A stretch of 40,139 nucleotides of DNA from Candidatus Hinthialibacteria bacterium OLB16 (lineage in GTDB: Bacteria; Hinthialibacterota; Hinthialibacteria; OLB16), in the NCBI GenBank assembly GCA_001567115.1, contig LMZT01000007.1, positions 1 to 40,139 of the forward strand. The letters are read 5' to 3'. The number at the start of each line of letters is the position of its first letter. Positions within the stretch are counted from its first letter, which is position 1. This document shows positions 1 to 7,817 of this stretch, piece after piece. Position numbers and translations under genes: made by a program. The notes beneath the pieces were generated by a model. That model was not told the DNA's origin and searched no databases. It saw only the letters and a list, made by a program, of their open reading frames with translations.

Positions 1-355
1 CGGCAATCACCGGGGAAGCCCCGGTGCCGGTCCCGCCGCCGAGTCCGCAGGTGATGAAAACCAGATCGGCGTTCTCCAGGGTTTCAGCGATCAGGGCACG
101 ATCCTCTTCCGCGGCCTGCTCACCCAGAAGAGGGTTTGCGCCAGTGCCAAGCCCATTGCTGACTTTGGCCCCGATATGAATGGTATGCTCGGTGCGGCAG
201 GTGCTCAGGGACTGCAGGTCAGTATTCACCGCAATAAACTCAACACCATTCAATCCGGCCCCTTCCATACTTTCGATGGCGTTGGTGCCTGCGCCTCCCA
301 CGCCTACGACAACAATCCTCGGCTTGTTTTCGGGTTCATCCAGCATGTAAATCAT
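1..355 (-). CDS. ftsZ: Cell division protein FtsZ, N-terminal part (runs off the window)
   Basis: FtsZ is the tubulin-like GTPase that polymerises into the cytokinetic Z-ring on the inner face of the membrane. The visible 118 residues hold the GTP-binding half: the Rossmann loop VGVGGAGTNAI near residues 17-27, the NTD.QSL segment, and the tubulin signature GGGTGTG near residue 110. The C-terminal half lies beyond base 1. I place the start at the ATG at 355, preceded by AAGGAGGAAGGAGA; a second in-frame ATG at 346 is possible. The start overlaps the stop of a 27-codon reading frame (ATGA), which implies translational coupling. It is the last visible gene of the dcw operon, downstream of ftsA. 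A Cys precedes the signature loop (FITCGLGGG) where many FtsZ proteins have Ala. Confidence 0.97.
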   Translation of the reverse strand, partial: MIYMLDEPENKPRIVVVGVGGAGTNAIESMEGAGLNGVEFIAVNTDLQSLSTCRTEHTIHIGAKVSNGLGTGANPLLGEQAAEEDRALIAETLENADLVFITCGLGGGTGTGASPVIA

Positions 356-435
356 TCTCCTTCCTCCTTCAATATCGGGTTTCCGATTCTCAATCTCTGT
401 TGAAACTTTCCCCCTCGTAAGACATCCCCCATCAT
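352..435 (-). CDS. Unrecognised 27-residue microprotein or leader peptide between ftsA and ftsZ
   Basis: A short reading frame in the 129-bp ftsA-ftsZ gap. It begins with two consecutive ATG codons (435 and 432). A good Shine-Dalgarno GGGAGG (complement of 442-447) lies 6 bases upstream. It ends in TGA at 352-354, overlapping the ftsZ ATG as ATGA. The peptide is basic in the middle and acidic at the end (MMGDVLRGGK... to ...LKEEGE), with no signal peptide or membrane segment. Its last codons also form the ftsZ ribosome-binding site (AAG GAG GAA GGA GAA). Translation of this frame would therefore unfold or occupy the ftsZ start region. I do not recognise it. It may be a regulatory leader whose act of translation matters more than the product, or chance. 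The SD plus the exact stop/start overlap are the reasons to list it. Confidence 0.5.
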   Translation of the reverse strand: MMGDVLRGGKFQQRLRIGNPILKEEGE

Positions 436-484
436 TGTTTTCCTCCCGTACTTCCCCTCGGTTATCTGGTCGGCCCCAGCCGGC

Positions 485-1711
485 CTAAAAAAACCTCGAC
501 AGCAGGTCGCAGGTCTTCTTGTAAACTCGTTGTGCGATCTTCCCATTTTCCGCGCGCACCCGTTTCCGCTCTTTAAGGGCATACTGCAGCATCCCGATGG
601 CGGTGGCGCAGGTGGGGCTTTTTACAATATCGGTGAAACCGGTCACTCCGCCCGGAATTCCGAGGTTTGCACCAACCCCCAGTTCGCGCTGAACTTTCTC
701 GACCAGTCCACCCAGGAGTGATGAACCACCGGTCAGCACCACACCCGCGACCAGGTCATCGACACTCATGACCGAAAGGACGGTCTTGCGGATCTGTTCG
801 ATGATCTGATCGACACGGCATTCGATGACAAAATTGATATTGGAGCGCGCGATATGATGCGGCGGGCGCGGCCGGATGCGCTGAACCTCGATCACCTCGG
901 CATCATCGGTGGCAGCGGTGATGGCGCAGCCATAGTTTTTCTTGATGGTTTCGGCATGTTCGACCGGAGCCGCCAGGAAAGACACCAGGTCTTTGGTGAT
1001 CAGATCCCCTCCGACCAGAACAATGCGGCTCTGCAGGATATGGCCATCCTTGTAAATGGCGATATCGGTTGTTCCTCCACCGATATCCACCATGGCAACA
1101 CCGGCATCCATTTCTTCCTGGGAAAGAACCGACATCGAGGATGCGATCGGCTGCAGAATCACCCCTTCAATGCGGAAGCCGGCAGCCTGTGCGGCACGCC
1201 CGATATTGGCGATGTCGTTTTTCCGGCCGCAGACCAGGTGGACATCGATTTCGAGAAGATTCCCCACCATCCCTTCCGGATCGCGGACTCCGCTGATGTC
1301 ATCCACCCGGAAGCCGCGCGGGATCACATGGAGAACTTCCATCTCAGGTGGAATTTTCAGGTCGACCGCAGCCCGCATTGCGGCACGGATGTCGGCTTTG
1401 GTGATGCCCCGCTGCCCCTGGAGGACAGCCACAGAGCCACGGCTGTTGTAGCTCTGGATGAAACCGGCGGCGATGCCGATCCAGGCACGGGCATAATCGA
1501 CCCCGGCGGTGGCCAGCGCTTTCTGTGCGGCGCTTTCGATGGAGCGGGTGGTGCGTTCGAGATCCACCACAGCCCCATTCTGCATCCCCTCAGAGGGATG
1601 AGTCCCGATTCCGATGATTTCGAGATCATCTCCACTGATGACCCGGGCAATGACAGCACAGACCTTGGTCGTGCCAAGGTCAATGGCTAAAAGATATTCA
1701 TCGGACTGCAT
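485..1711 (-). CDS. ftsA: Cell division protein FtsA
   Basis: FtsA is the actin-like ATPase that tethers FtsZ filaments to the inner membrane and recruits later divisome proteins. The 408-residue length is normal. The phosphate-binding loop DLGTTK lies at residues 11-16. The SHS2/1C subdomain follows (about 85-165), then the second ATP-site motif VDIGGGTTDIAIY (about 208-220) and the LTGGSSLL segment near 330. The C-terminus ends in an amphipathic basic-hydrophobic helix (VYKKTCDLLSRFF), the usual membrane-targeting sequence. The start ATG at 1711 is preceded by GGGGGGAG about 6 bases upstream. It lies 42 bp after ftsQ, with a large palindrome at that boundary, and is followed by the microgene and ftsZ. 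Confidence 0.97.
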   Translation of the reverse strand: MQSDEYLLAIDLGTTKVCAVIARVISGDDLEIIGIGTHPSEGMQNGAVVDLERTTRSIESAAQKALATAGVDYARAWIGIAAGFIQSYNSRGSVAVLQGQRGITKADIRAAMRAAVDLKIPPEMEVLHVIPRGFRVDDISGVRDPEGMVGNLLEIDVHLVCGRKNDIANIGRAAQAAGFRIEGVILQPIASSMSVLSQEEMDAGVAMVDIGGGTTDIAIYKDGHILQSRIVLVGGDLITKDLVSFLAAPVEHAETIKKNYGCAITAATDDAEVIEVQRIRPRPPHHIARSNINFVIECRVDQIIEQIRKTVLSVMSVDDLVAGVVLTGGSSLLGGLVEKVQRELGVGANLGIPGGVTGFTDIVKSPTCATAIGMLQYALKERKRVRAENGKIAQRVYKKTCDLLSRFF

Positions 1712-1753
1712 AAAAAGTCTCCCCCCAAATCACAAACCTCGCCGGATCGATGC

Positions 1754-2653
1754 TCAGACAGAACCTGGAAAGAATCCGGGACCCGGATTTTTTCCAGCAA
1801 GCCTGACCCAGCGGCTCGGATCACAATTTATCGGCCGGATCAGCACCCCCTGCTGATCGAACCGTAGATCAACATACTCGGTCGCAATTCGTTCACGTTT
1901 CAGGAAACCATACACCGGTCCCAGCCGCCCCAGCCTTTCCGAAAACAGGCCTTCTCCGAGGCGGATTTCTCCCTCCCGCCCCGCAAGGCGCAGTATCCAG
2001 CCACGGGAATCGATCGGCGCCCGGATTTCCACCAGCGAGCGCATCCAGGCTGACTGCTGCATGCATGCGAGTGAAACCGCCTTGAGTATTCCTTCAACAT
2101 GGCTGCCTTCCAGGTGATCTCCGGCCTGCCAGTTTCCTTTCAGGCCGAAAATTCCGGGTCGCTGAATCCGGCCATCGGCTCGACGGAGGAAATCGGGGCC
2201 CATGCCATCCAGCAGATCCGCTTCAGCGAGGATCACCCCATCCTCATCGACTGCGTAACATTTCTGATTTTCCGGGTTATGCCAGTCAGCCAGCGGCATT
2301 CTTTCTTCGATTTCCACAGCCAGTGATTGCGGAAAGATGCGCTTGACCCGCACATTTTTTATCCCGGTCATGGCCAGCAGCCGAACTTCCAGAAGGGACG
2401 GATCCACCTCCCAGAGATGGACTACCGACGGGATGTCCAGAGCCTGAAGAATGACATCCTCTTCTATCAGGCAATTCCCTTCGACAACCACATCCCGGAC
2501 CATGAACATTTCCGAATTCAAAGCGGTATCGGCCAGGTTCATCCCGGAAAATGCGATCAGAGCCAGAGAGGCAAACCTCAACAACCACCTGCCGCAGTTA
2601 TTGAGGCGCTGCCTGGCGATGCTGGATCGACGTTTTGCCGGGTTTCGAGCCAT
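1754..2653 (-). CDS. ftsQ: Cell division protein FtsQ/DivIB (POTRA domain)
   Basis: FtsQ is a bitopic inner-membrane protein that links FtsB/FtsL to the rest of the divisome. The 299 residues show a basic cytoplasmic N-terminus (MARNPAKRRSSIARQ), one hydrophobic segment near residues 23-42, and a POTRA domain starting at about residue 50 (VRDVVVEGNCLIEEDVIL) that includes the typical VRRIFP-like stretch (VRVKRIFPQSLAVEIEER). The FtsQ/DivIB core follows to about residue 280. The start at 2653 is 6 bp after the murC stop and uses a GGGGAG ribosome-binding site inside the murC end. The last codons (AGKNPGPGFFPGSV) are written by a 33-base palindrome and look like an addition to the normal C-terminus. 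Confidence 0.9.
   Translation of the reverse strand: MARNPAKRRSSIARQRLNNCGRWLLRFASLALIAFSGMNLADTALNSEMFMVRDVVVEGNCLIEEDVILQALDIPSVVHLWEVDPSLLEVRLLAMTGIKNVRVKRIFPQSLAVEIEERMPLADWHNPENQKCYAVDEDGVILAEADLLDGMGPDFLRRADGRIQRPGIFGLKGNWQAGDHLEGSHVEGILKAVSLACMQQSAWMRSLVEIRAPIDSRGWILRLAGREGEIRLGEGLFSERLGRLGPVYGFLKRERIATEYVDLRFDQQGVLIRPINCDPSRWVRLAGKNPGPGFFPGSV
1765..1797. repeat. 33-base near-perfect palindrome at the 3' end of ftsQ
   Basis: Arms 1765-1780 (CTGGAAAGAATCCGGG) and 1782-1797 pair with a single mismatch around a one-base centre. Because of the symmetry, both strands translate to the same peptide core GKNPGPGFFP. In RNA it would form a strong hairpin that ends 54 bases before the ftsA start. 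There is no T-tract, so it is not a standard terminator. An mRNA-stabilising or processing element, or a REP-type insertion into ftsQ, are both possible. Confidence 0.8.
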
Positions 2654-2659
2654 TGCGGA

Positions 2660-4102
2660 TTATTCTCCCCGTGCAACCAGGCCGTATGCGACTTTATTGA
2701 TGTCCCCCGCACCGAGGAACAGAACCGAATCGCCCGGCCGGATGTTGGATTCGAGAACCTTCTCCACATCTTCAAGTGTGGGAGCATAGAGAATCCGCCC
2801 GACTCCCTGGATGCGGGTCATCAGCTGCCGGGAGGATATGCCAGGGCGTGGTTCTTCTCCTGCAGCATAAATCTCGGAAATAACGAGCAAATCCACCCCG
2901 CCGAAAGACTGCGCGAATTCATCAAACAGCTGGTCGGTCCGGCTGTAGCGATGCGGCTGGAAGACAGCCACACGCCTGCCTTCGGTGTATTGGCCCAACG
3001 CCCGCAGTGTTGCCTGAATTTCAGTCGGGTGGTGGCCGTAATCATCGATGATTGTGGCTCCCCGCCACTTGCCAAGAATTTCAAAGCGCCGTTTGGTTCC
3101 CCGGAACTGTGCCAGCCCGGTGCTGAGGAGATCCGGGGGGAAACCGAGTGCAAGCCCGGCGGTGAAGGCCCCGATGGCATTGGCCAGCATGTGAATGCCG
3201 GGGAGTTGTATATGAAGCGAACCCACCGGTTTGCCATATCGGAGGACCTTGCAAGAGGATCCTCCCGGCTCGAGATGGATTTCGATTCCACGGACATCGC
3301 AGGTTTCTGAAAAACCATAGGTGACAAAATCCTGGCCGAAAGACCTCCGTGCCAGCGCATACAGATGCCGGCAGTCCCCGCACAGGATTCGCCGTGAGGA
3401 ATTCTCGACCCGGCTGATGTAGTCAACAAAAGCCTGCTGAAGGGAGGGGATATCTCCATAGAACTCGAGATGGTCATCCTCCACATTGGTCACCAGAGCC
3501 AGATAAGGTGAGAGCTCGAGAAAGGAGCCATCGCTTTCATCGGTTTCGACAACGCAATAGGGATCGGCTCCAGCGCAGGCATTCCCTTCGATGGCATGAA
3601 GGTACCCCCCCACCAGGATGGTTGGATCCAGGCCGGCCGCACGCAGGGCCATGGCAAGCATGGAAGTTGTCGTTGTTTTTCCATGAGTCCCGGCGACACC
3701 CAGGAGCTTCTGGCCCTGAGTCAGCCGGGCCAGGAGGGTTCCCCTTCGGACCGAGGGGATATGGAACTGGCGCGCACGGATCCTTTCGGAATGCTCTTCC
3801 GAGACGGCGCTTGAATAGACCAGCAGGTGCGCGCCTTCAACCAGCTCCGGATGTTCCCCGAGGCGGATCACAGCTCCATGAGCGGCCAGGCCGCGAGTCT
3901 GGTCATTCTCACGGTTGTCGGCGCCGGTGACACGAGCGCCTCTGTCAAGGCAGATCCGGGCCAGCGCGCTCATTCCAATGCCTCCGATGCCGGTGAAATG
4001 AATGGAAACACCAGGACCGATCTTGGGGATTTCTTCGGCATCTTTGAGGTATCTCATAATCTTCACTCTCGGTGTGTCGATCTCAGAAACGACGCTGCTC
4101 AT
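2660..4102 (-). CDS. murC: UDP-N-acetylmuramate--L-alanine ligase MurC
   Basis: MurC adds L-alanine to UDP-MurNAc using ATP, the first amino-acid step of the peptidoglycan stem peptide, in the cytoplasm. The 480 residues show the three Mur ligase domains: the N-terminal UDP-binding domain with HFTGIGGIGMSALA (about 35-48), the ATP P-loop GVAGTHGKTTTTSM (about 135-148), the DESDGSF segment, and the C-terminal domain with DDYGHHPTEI and FQPHRYSR, both typical of MurC. The ATG at 4102 overlaps the murG stop (ATGA) and has GAGGGGGAA upstream. The first 30 residues are a short extension before the conserved core. murC is followed directly by ftsQ; murB and ddl, often placed here, are missing. Confidence 0.97.
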   Translation of the reverse strand: MSSVVSEIDTPRVKIMRYLKDAEEIPKIGPGVSIHFTGIGGIGMSALARICLDRGARVTGADNRENDQTRGLAAHGAVIRLGEHPELVEGAHLLVYSSAVSEEHSERIRARQFHIPSVRRGTLLARLTQGQKLLGVAGTHGKTTTTSMLAMALRAAGLDPTILVGGYLHAIEGNACAGADPYCVVETDESDGSFLELSPYLALVTNVEDDHLEFYGDIPSLQQAFVDYISRVENSSRRILCGDCRHLYALARRSFGQDFVTYGFSETCDVRGIEIHLEPGGSSCKVLRYGKPVGSLHIQLPGIHMLANAIGAFTAGLALGFPPDLLSTGLAQFRGTKRRFEILGKWRGATIIDDYGHHPTEIQATLRALGQYTEGRRVAVFQPHRYSRTDQLFDEFAQSFGGVDLLVISEIYAAGEEPRPGISSRQLMTRIQGVGRILYAPTLEDVEKVLESNIRPGDSVLFLGAGDINKVAYGLVARGE

Positions 4103-5169
4103 CGAGTTTTCCCCCTCGCAATATCACTTAAAGAATCGATTATCGAATCGACCGGATTGGCTGATGCGGCGGCATGACCCATTGAGGTTCTTTTTCCAAA
4201 CAGCGACAGGGCCGCCCGGTCGAGGCTTTCGGCATCAAGGCATGAATCCTCCAGGAGGACACCTGGATTGGTCTGAATAAATGACTCCGCATTCAGCATC
4301 TGGTGATTGCGGGTCGCATGAGGGTATGGAACCAGGACAGCCGGCTTGCCTACCGCCTCGATCTCGGCACAGGAAACCGCACCGGAACGCGAGACTACAA
4401 CATCTGCACAGGCATAGGCTTTCCCCATCTGATGCAGGTGCCCGACAGGAACCACATTGTCTGTGGAGAGGCTGTCTTCAACCCAGGCTTTGTTGGCCAC
4501 ACCAGTCTGCATCAGGATCTGCCAATCAGGCTGTTCATTCACCCAGCGTTCGGCCAGTTTGAGGCCGGCGGCGCACAATGTGCGCGCACCCTGGCTGCCA
4601 CCGAAGATAAAAAGGGTCTTCCTTTCGGGGTTGAGGCCGAGGTCCGCATACCACTGCGGAGATGGCGGAAGCACGATTCCTTCACGCAGAGGCATTCCGA
4701 CCACCTGGCTTCTGGCTTTGAGCGGTTCCCCTGTAAGGGGTCTGGTGAGCAGAACTGTTGCCGCTTTCCTGGCATAACGTGCAACGACCAGGCCGGGAAC
4801 CACATTCTGCTCATGCAGAGCGAATGGCACTTTCAAAGAGCAGGCAGCGGAAACGACCGGCGCACTGACATAGCTGCCAAGCGCAAAAAGGACATCCGGT
4901 TTCTGGCTGCGAAGTGTCTGAATGGCGATATGCCGCCCTGCGACAAAACGCGACAAGGCACGGAGATTCTCCAAAGTCCAGCGCCGTTTAAGCCCCTGAA
5001 GAGGGATGGCAGTATAAGGAACCCCCAGATTGCGGGCCTCCGTTTCTTCGAGGCTGGAGGGACGGCCGAACCAATGAACTTTATGGTTGCGTGAAAGCAA
5101 GGCTCCGGCAACTGCCACAGCCGGATAAACATGCCCGCCGGTGCCACCCGCTGCAATGGCGACTTTCAT
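4099..5169 (-). CDS. murG: UDP-GlcNAc transferase MurG (lipid II synthesis)
   Basis: MurG transfers GlcNAc from UDP-GlcNAc to lipid I, making lipid II on the cytoplasmic face of the membrane. The 356 residues are family length. The N-terminal GT-B glycine loop is AAGGTGGHVYPAVAVA at residues 6-21. Further motifs are LHEQNVVPGL (about 130), the second glycine loop FGGSQGARTL (about 190), and the donor-site region SRSGAVSCAEIEAVGKPAVLVPYPHA (about 260-285) with its conserved Glu. The start overlaps the ftsW stop by ATGA, with GGGAGG about 9 bases upstream, so translation is coupled to ftsW. Confidence 0.97.
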   Translation of the reverse strand: MKVAIAAGGTGGHVYPAVAVAGALLSRNHKVHWFGRPSSLEETEARNLGVPYTAIPLQGLKRRWTLENLRALSRFVAGRHIAIQTLRSQKPDVLFALGSYVSAPVVSAACSLKVPFALHEQNVVPGLVVARYARKAATVLLTRPLTGEPLKARSQVVGMPLREGIVLPPSPQWYADLGLNPERKTLFIFGGSQGARTLCAAGLKLAERWVNEQPDWQILMQTGVANKAWVEDSLSTDNVVPVGHLHQMGKAYACADVVVSRSGAVSCAEIEAVGKPAVLVPYPHATRNHQMLNAESFIQTNPGVLLEDSCLDAESLDRAALSLFGKRTSMGHAAASANPVDSIIDSLSDIARGKTR

Positions 5170-6467
5170 GCCATGGCCCTCCCGGTGCCGAATGGATTTG
5201 GCTTCACACGGTTATGGCCCCGCAGAAGGTGGTTATGAGTCGAGAGGCTGACATTGAGCAGAATCCCGATGCCGATCATGGTCCAGGTCAGCGATGACCC
5301 TCCATAAGACAGCAGGGGAAGCGTAAAACCTGTCGTTGGCGCCAGCCCGGTTACAATCGCCATATTCAGAAAAGCCTGTGTTCCGATCAGCAGTGTAATG
5401 CCCAATGCCAGCAGGGATCCGAAGGGGTCGGTGCATGCTGCTGCGACCTTCAGCCCGACCAGGCAGAGAAGGAAATAGCCGGTGACAAGGATGCTGGTGC
5501 AGGCGAAACCGAGTTCCTCGCCGACTACAGCCATGATGAAATCGGTATGAGCGCCATATAAATAAGCGGACAGGGCTGCATCGCTGTTTCCCAATCCTCT
5601 TCCCAGCCAGCCGCCTCTCGAAAAAGCATCTTTGGCCTGCTGCAGCTGGAAAGAATCTGTCCCCAGGAAACTTTCAATACGGCCAAGGGCTTCGGGGCTG
5701 GTGGAGATGACCACACCGAGGGCCACCGAGGCGATTGCGCCCAGGATGAGGACCTGCGAGAAACGCCCCACTGCAATCATCCAGAGCAGCAGCAGCGACA
5801 GGCAGAGGTGAACAGCCACTCCCTTGTCGGATTCACACAGGATCAATCCAATGCTCAGGCAGAAGATCGGCAGGGAAGGCAGCATCGCAAAGAAGTTTGT
5901 CGTTCCCCGGGATGCTTTGCGTGAAAGATACCAGGCGCAGAATATCACCAGGGTCAGCTTGACCAGTTCGGAAGGCTGCAGGCGGAAGCCGAATACCTGC
6001 AGCCAGCTGCGCGACCCATTGATGATGCGTGCCTGCACGGGCAGATTGTTGTTGGCTGGAATGAGGAACAGGGCTGCCTGGAGGCAGAAGGTGACCAGCA
6101 GCAGCCAGCCGATCTTTTTTCCCCAGAGCGGGTAATCCACCAGGACCGCTGCACCCATGGCCATGAAGCCGATCAGCACCCAGCAGATCTGTTTCACAAA
6201 TGTGTTCAGCATCGAGGCTCTCCGGAGTGAGTCCTTCTGACGCAGAGATTCGAGGAGTTGATTGGGGTCGAGTTCCTGGGCATTCGCCGATTTGGTTTCA
6301 GCCTGCAGAATTGCCGATTCGACCGCCTTTTCCCAGGCCGGGCGCGATTCTTTGCGGTAGTCCGAAAAGGCGCTGCTGGAATAGACCATGATCAGCCCAA
6401 ACAGCACCAGAAGGGTGGTGAAGCAGAAGATCATGTGTGGAGCCATGCGGTCAATCCAGCGTTTCAT
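5166..6467 (-). CDS. ftsW: Septal peptidoglycan glycosyltransferase FtsW (SEDS), with enlarged first periplasmic loop
   Basis: FtsW is the SEDS-family polymerase that links lipid II into septal glycan with its partner transpeptidase FtsI (encoded upstream). The 433 residues carry about ten hydrophobic segments. Family motifs seen are SRSWLQVFGFRLQPSELVKL (about 150), the catalytic-loop Asp in AHTDFIMAVVGEELGF (about 300), and PTTGFTLPLLSYGGSS near 375. Unusual: between TM1 (ending VYSSSAF) and TM2 (starting about FVKQICWVLIG) there are about 60 residues, with a charged, Gln/Glu-rich helix-like stretch; most FtsW proteins have a much shorter loop here. The ATG overlaps the murD stop (ATGA). 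Confidence 0.95.
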   Translation of the reverse strand: MKRWIDRMAPHMIFCFTTLLVLFGLIMVYSSSAFSDYRKESRPAWEKAVESAILQAETKSANAQELDPNQLLESLRQKDSLRRASMLNTFVKQICWVLIGFMAMGAAVLVDYPLWGKKIGWLLLVTFCLQAALFLIPANNNLPVQARIINGSRSWLQVFGFRLQPSELVKLTLVIFCAWYLSRKASRGTTNFFAMLPSLPIFCLSIGLILCESDKGVAVHLCLSLLLLWMIAVGRFSQVLILGAIASVALGVVISTSPEALGRIESFLGTDSFQLQQAKDAFSRGGWLGRGLGNSDAALSAYLYGAHTDFIMAVVGEELGFACTSILVTGYFLLCLVGLKVAAACTDPFGSLLALGITLLIGTQAFLNMAIVTGLAPTTGFTLPLLSYGGSSLTWTMIGIGILLNVSLSTHNHLLRGHNRVKPNPFGTGRAMA

Positions 6468-7813
6468 GAGCTGCGGGCCTCCAGTTCATGAACCCATTTT
6501 CGGAAATGCTCGCCACGGTCTTCAAACGAATTAAACTCATCAAACGATGCTGATGCAGGAGCCAGAAGAACTGTGTCTCCCGGGGCGGCAGCACCTGAGG
6601 CCCAGGCGAATGCCATCTGCAGGGAGTCTTTAACTTCAACCGGCAGATGGCCGGCAAGGGCATCACGGAAGCGGTGGCGATCCTGCCCGAAACAGACAAC
6701 CCGTCGCGGCTTTCTCTCCCTGGCGGCTGCAGCCAACTCCGCGAGATCTTCACCTTTGCCCTGGCCGCCAACCAGCCAGATCAAAGGGCCTTCAGTGGAA
6801 AACAGGGCGGCAATGGCGGCATGGGCGTTGGTCGCTTTGGAATCGTTGATATAGGTGACGCCACCTACTGCCGCAACCAGCTCCAGGCGGTGCGGAAGCC
6901 GAACAGGATGCTCGAAGAGCCGGACTGCCTGATCCACATCCACACCAAGGGTTGCCAGAACAGCGACACAGGCCATGATGTTTTCGACATCATGGGGAAA
7001 ATAGCCCTCCGTATTGACGCCACGGCTCCACTCAGGGCCGCCGCCGCGCCATGCCAGCTGGTTTCCGGTCAGGGTCAGGCCATCGAGAGAGACCTTGAGA
7101 TCACGGCCATACCAGAACAGCCGCCCCCGGGTTTTCTGAAGGATCGGGAAGTCCGATAAACTCCGGTGCAGCAGCAGGACATCCTCGATTGTCTGGTTCT
7201 GCAGGATTCGCGCCTTGGCGGCGACATAAGCCTCCATCGAACCATGATGGCCAAGGTGGTCGGGGGCGATATTGAGGATCACCGCAATATGCGGATGAAA
7301 TGTTTCGATTGTTTCAAGCTGGTAGCTGCTGACTTCGATCACGACGACATCGGCCTGCCGGCCGCTGTCGATCCATTCGGTGATCGGTGTCCCCAGATTG
7401 CCGATAGCGGCGGCTTTGCGGCCCGCCTGCCGCAGGCCTTCGGCGATGTTGGTGACAACGGTTGATTTGCCATTGGTTCCGGTAACCGCGACAATCGGGA
7501 CCTGTATTTCATTGCAGCCGATTTCGAGTTCCCCGACGACAGGAATCTTTTTCTCCCGGTAAGGTGCCAGGAGAAGTGGAGGAATGCCAGGACTTGTCAC
7601 CACCAGGTCCACATCAAGAGGCAGATCTTTGACACCGAGGCCCACCTGGATCCCGAGCGTTGAGAGTTCAGCCGCTCTCTGCTGCAGGACCTCATCGGAG
7701 CTGGAGTCCACAACATGGACCTCATGCCCACGCCTGGCGAGAAATGCGGCCACCGCTTTCCCACTGATCCCAAGCCCGATTACAAGTGTCTTTTTCGATT
7801 TCTTTCCAGGCAT
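6464..7813 (-). CDS. murD: UDP-N-acetylmuramoyl-L-alanine--D-glutamate ligase MurD
   Basis: MurD adds D-glutamate to UDP-MurNAc-L-Ala in the cytoplasm. The 449 residues show the N-terminal Rossmann-like domain (LVIGLGISGKAVAAFLARRG, 10-29), the segment TSPGIPP, the ATP P-loop VTGTNGKST (about 115), the EVSSYQLE motif typical of MurD, NIAPDHLGHHGSME, and the C-terminal domain with NDSKATNAHAAIAAL and the LAPASASFDEF motif. The start is 4 bp after the mraY stop, with AAGGTAAGG upstream. The stop overlaps the ftsW start. Confidence 0.97.
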   Translation of the reverse strand: MPGKKSKKTLVIGLGISGKAVAAFLARRGHEVHVVDSSSDEVLQQRAAELSTLGIQVGLGVKDLPLDVDLVVTSPGIPPLLLAPYREKKIPVVGELEIGCNEIQVPIVAVTGTNGKSTVVTNIAEGLRQAGRKAAAIGNLGTPITEWIDSGRQADVVVIEVSSYQLETIETFHPHIAVILNIAPDHLGHHGSMEAYVAAKARILQNQTIEDVLLLHRSLSDFPILQKTRGRLFWYGRDLKVSLDGLTLTGNQLAWRGGGPEWSRGVNTEGYFPHDVENIMACVAVLATLGVDVDQAVRLFEHPVRLPHRLELVAAVGGVTYINDSKATNAHAAIAALFSTEGPLIWLVGGQGKGEDLAELAAAARERKPRRVVCFGQDRHRFRDALAGHLPVEVKDSLQMAFAWASGAAAPGDTVLLAPASASFDEFNSFEDRGEHFRKWVHELEARSS

Positions 7814-7817
7814 AGCC

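Noticed and set aside
854-1690. 278-codon plus-strand frame opposite ftsA, and similar long antisense frames over murC, murG, smc and others
   Set aside because: They lie entirely antisense to strongly conserved genes and show no recognisable motif; long shadow frames are expected at this GC content.
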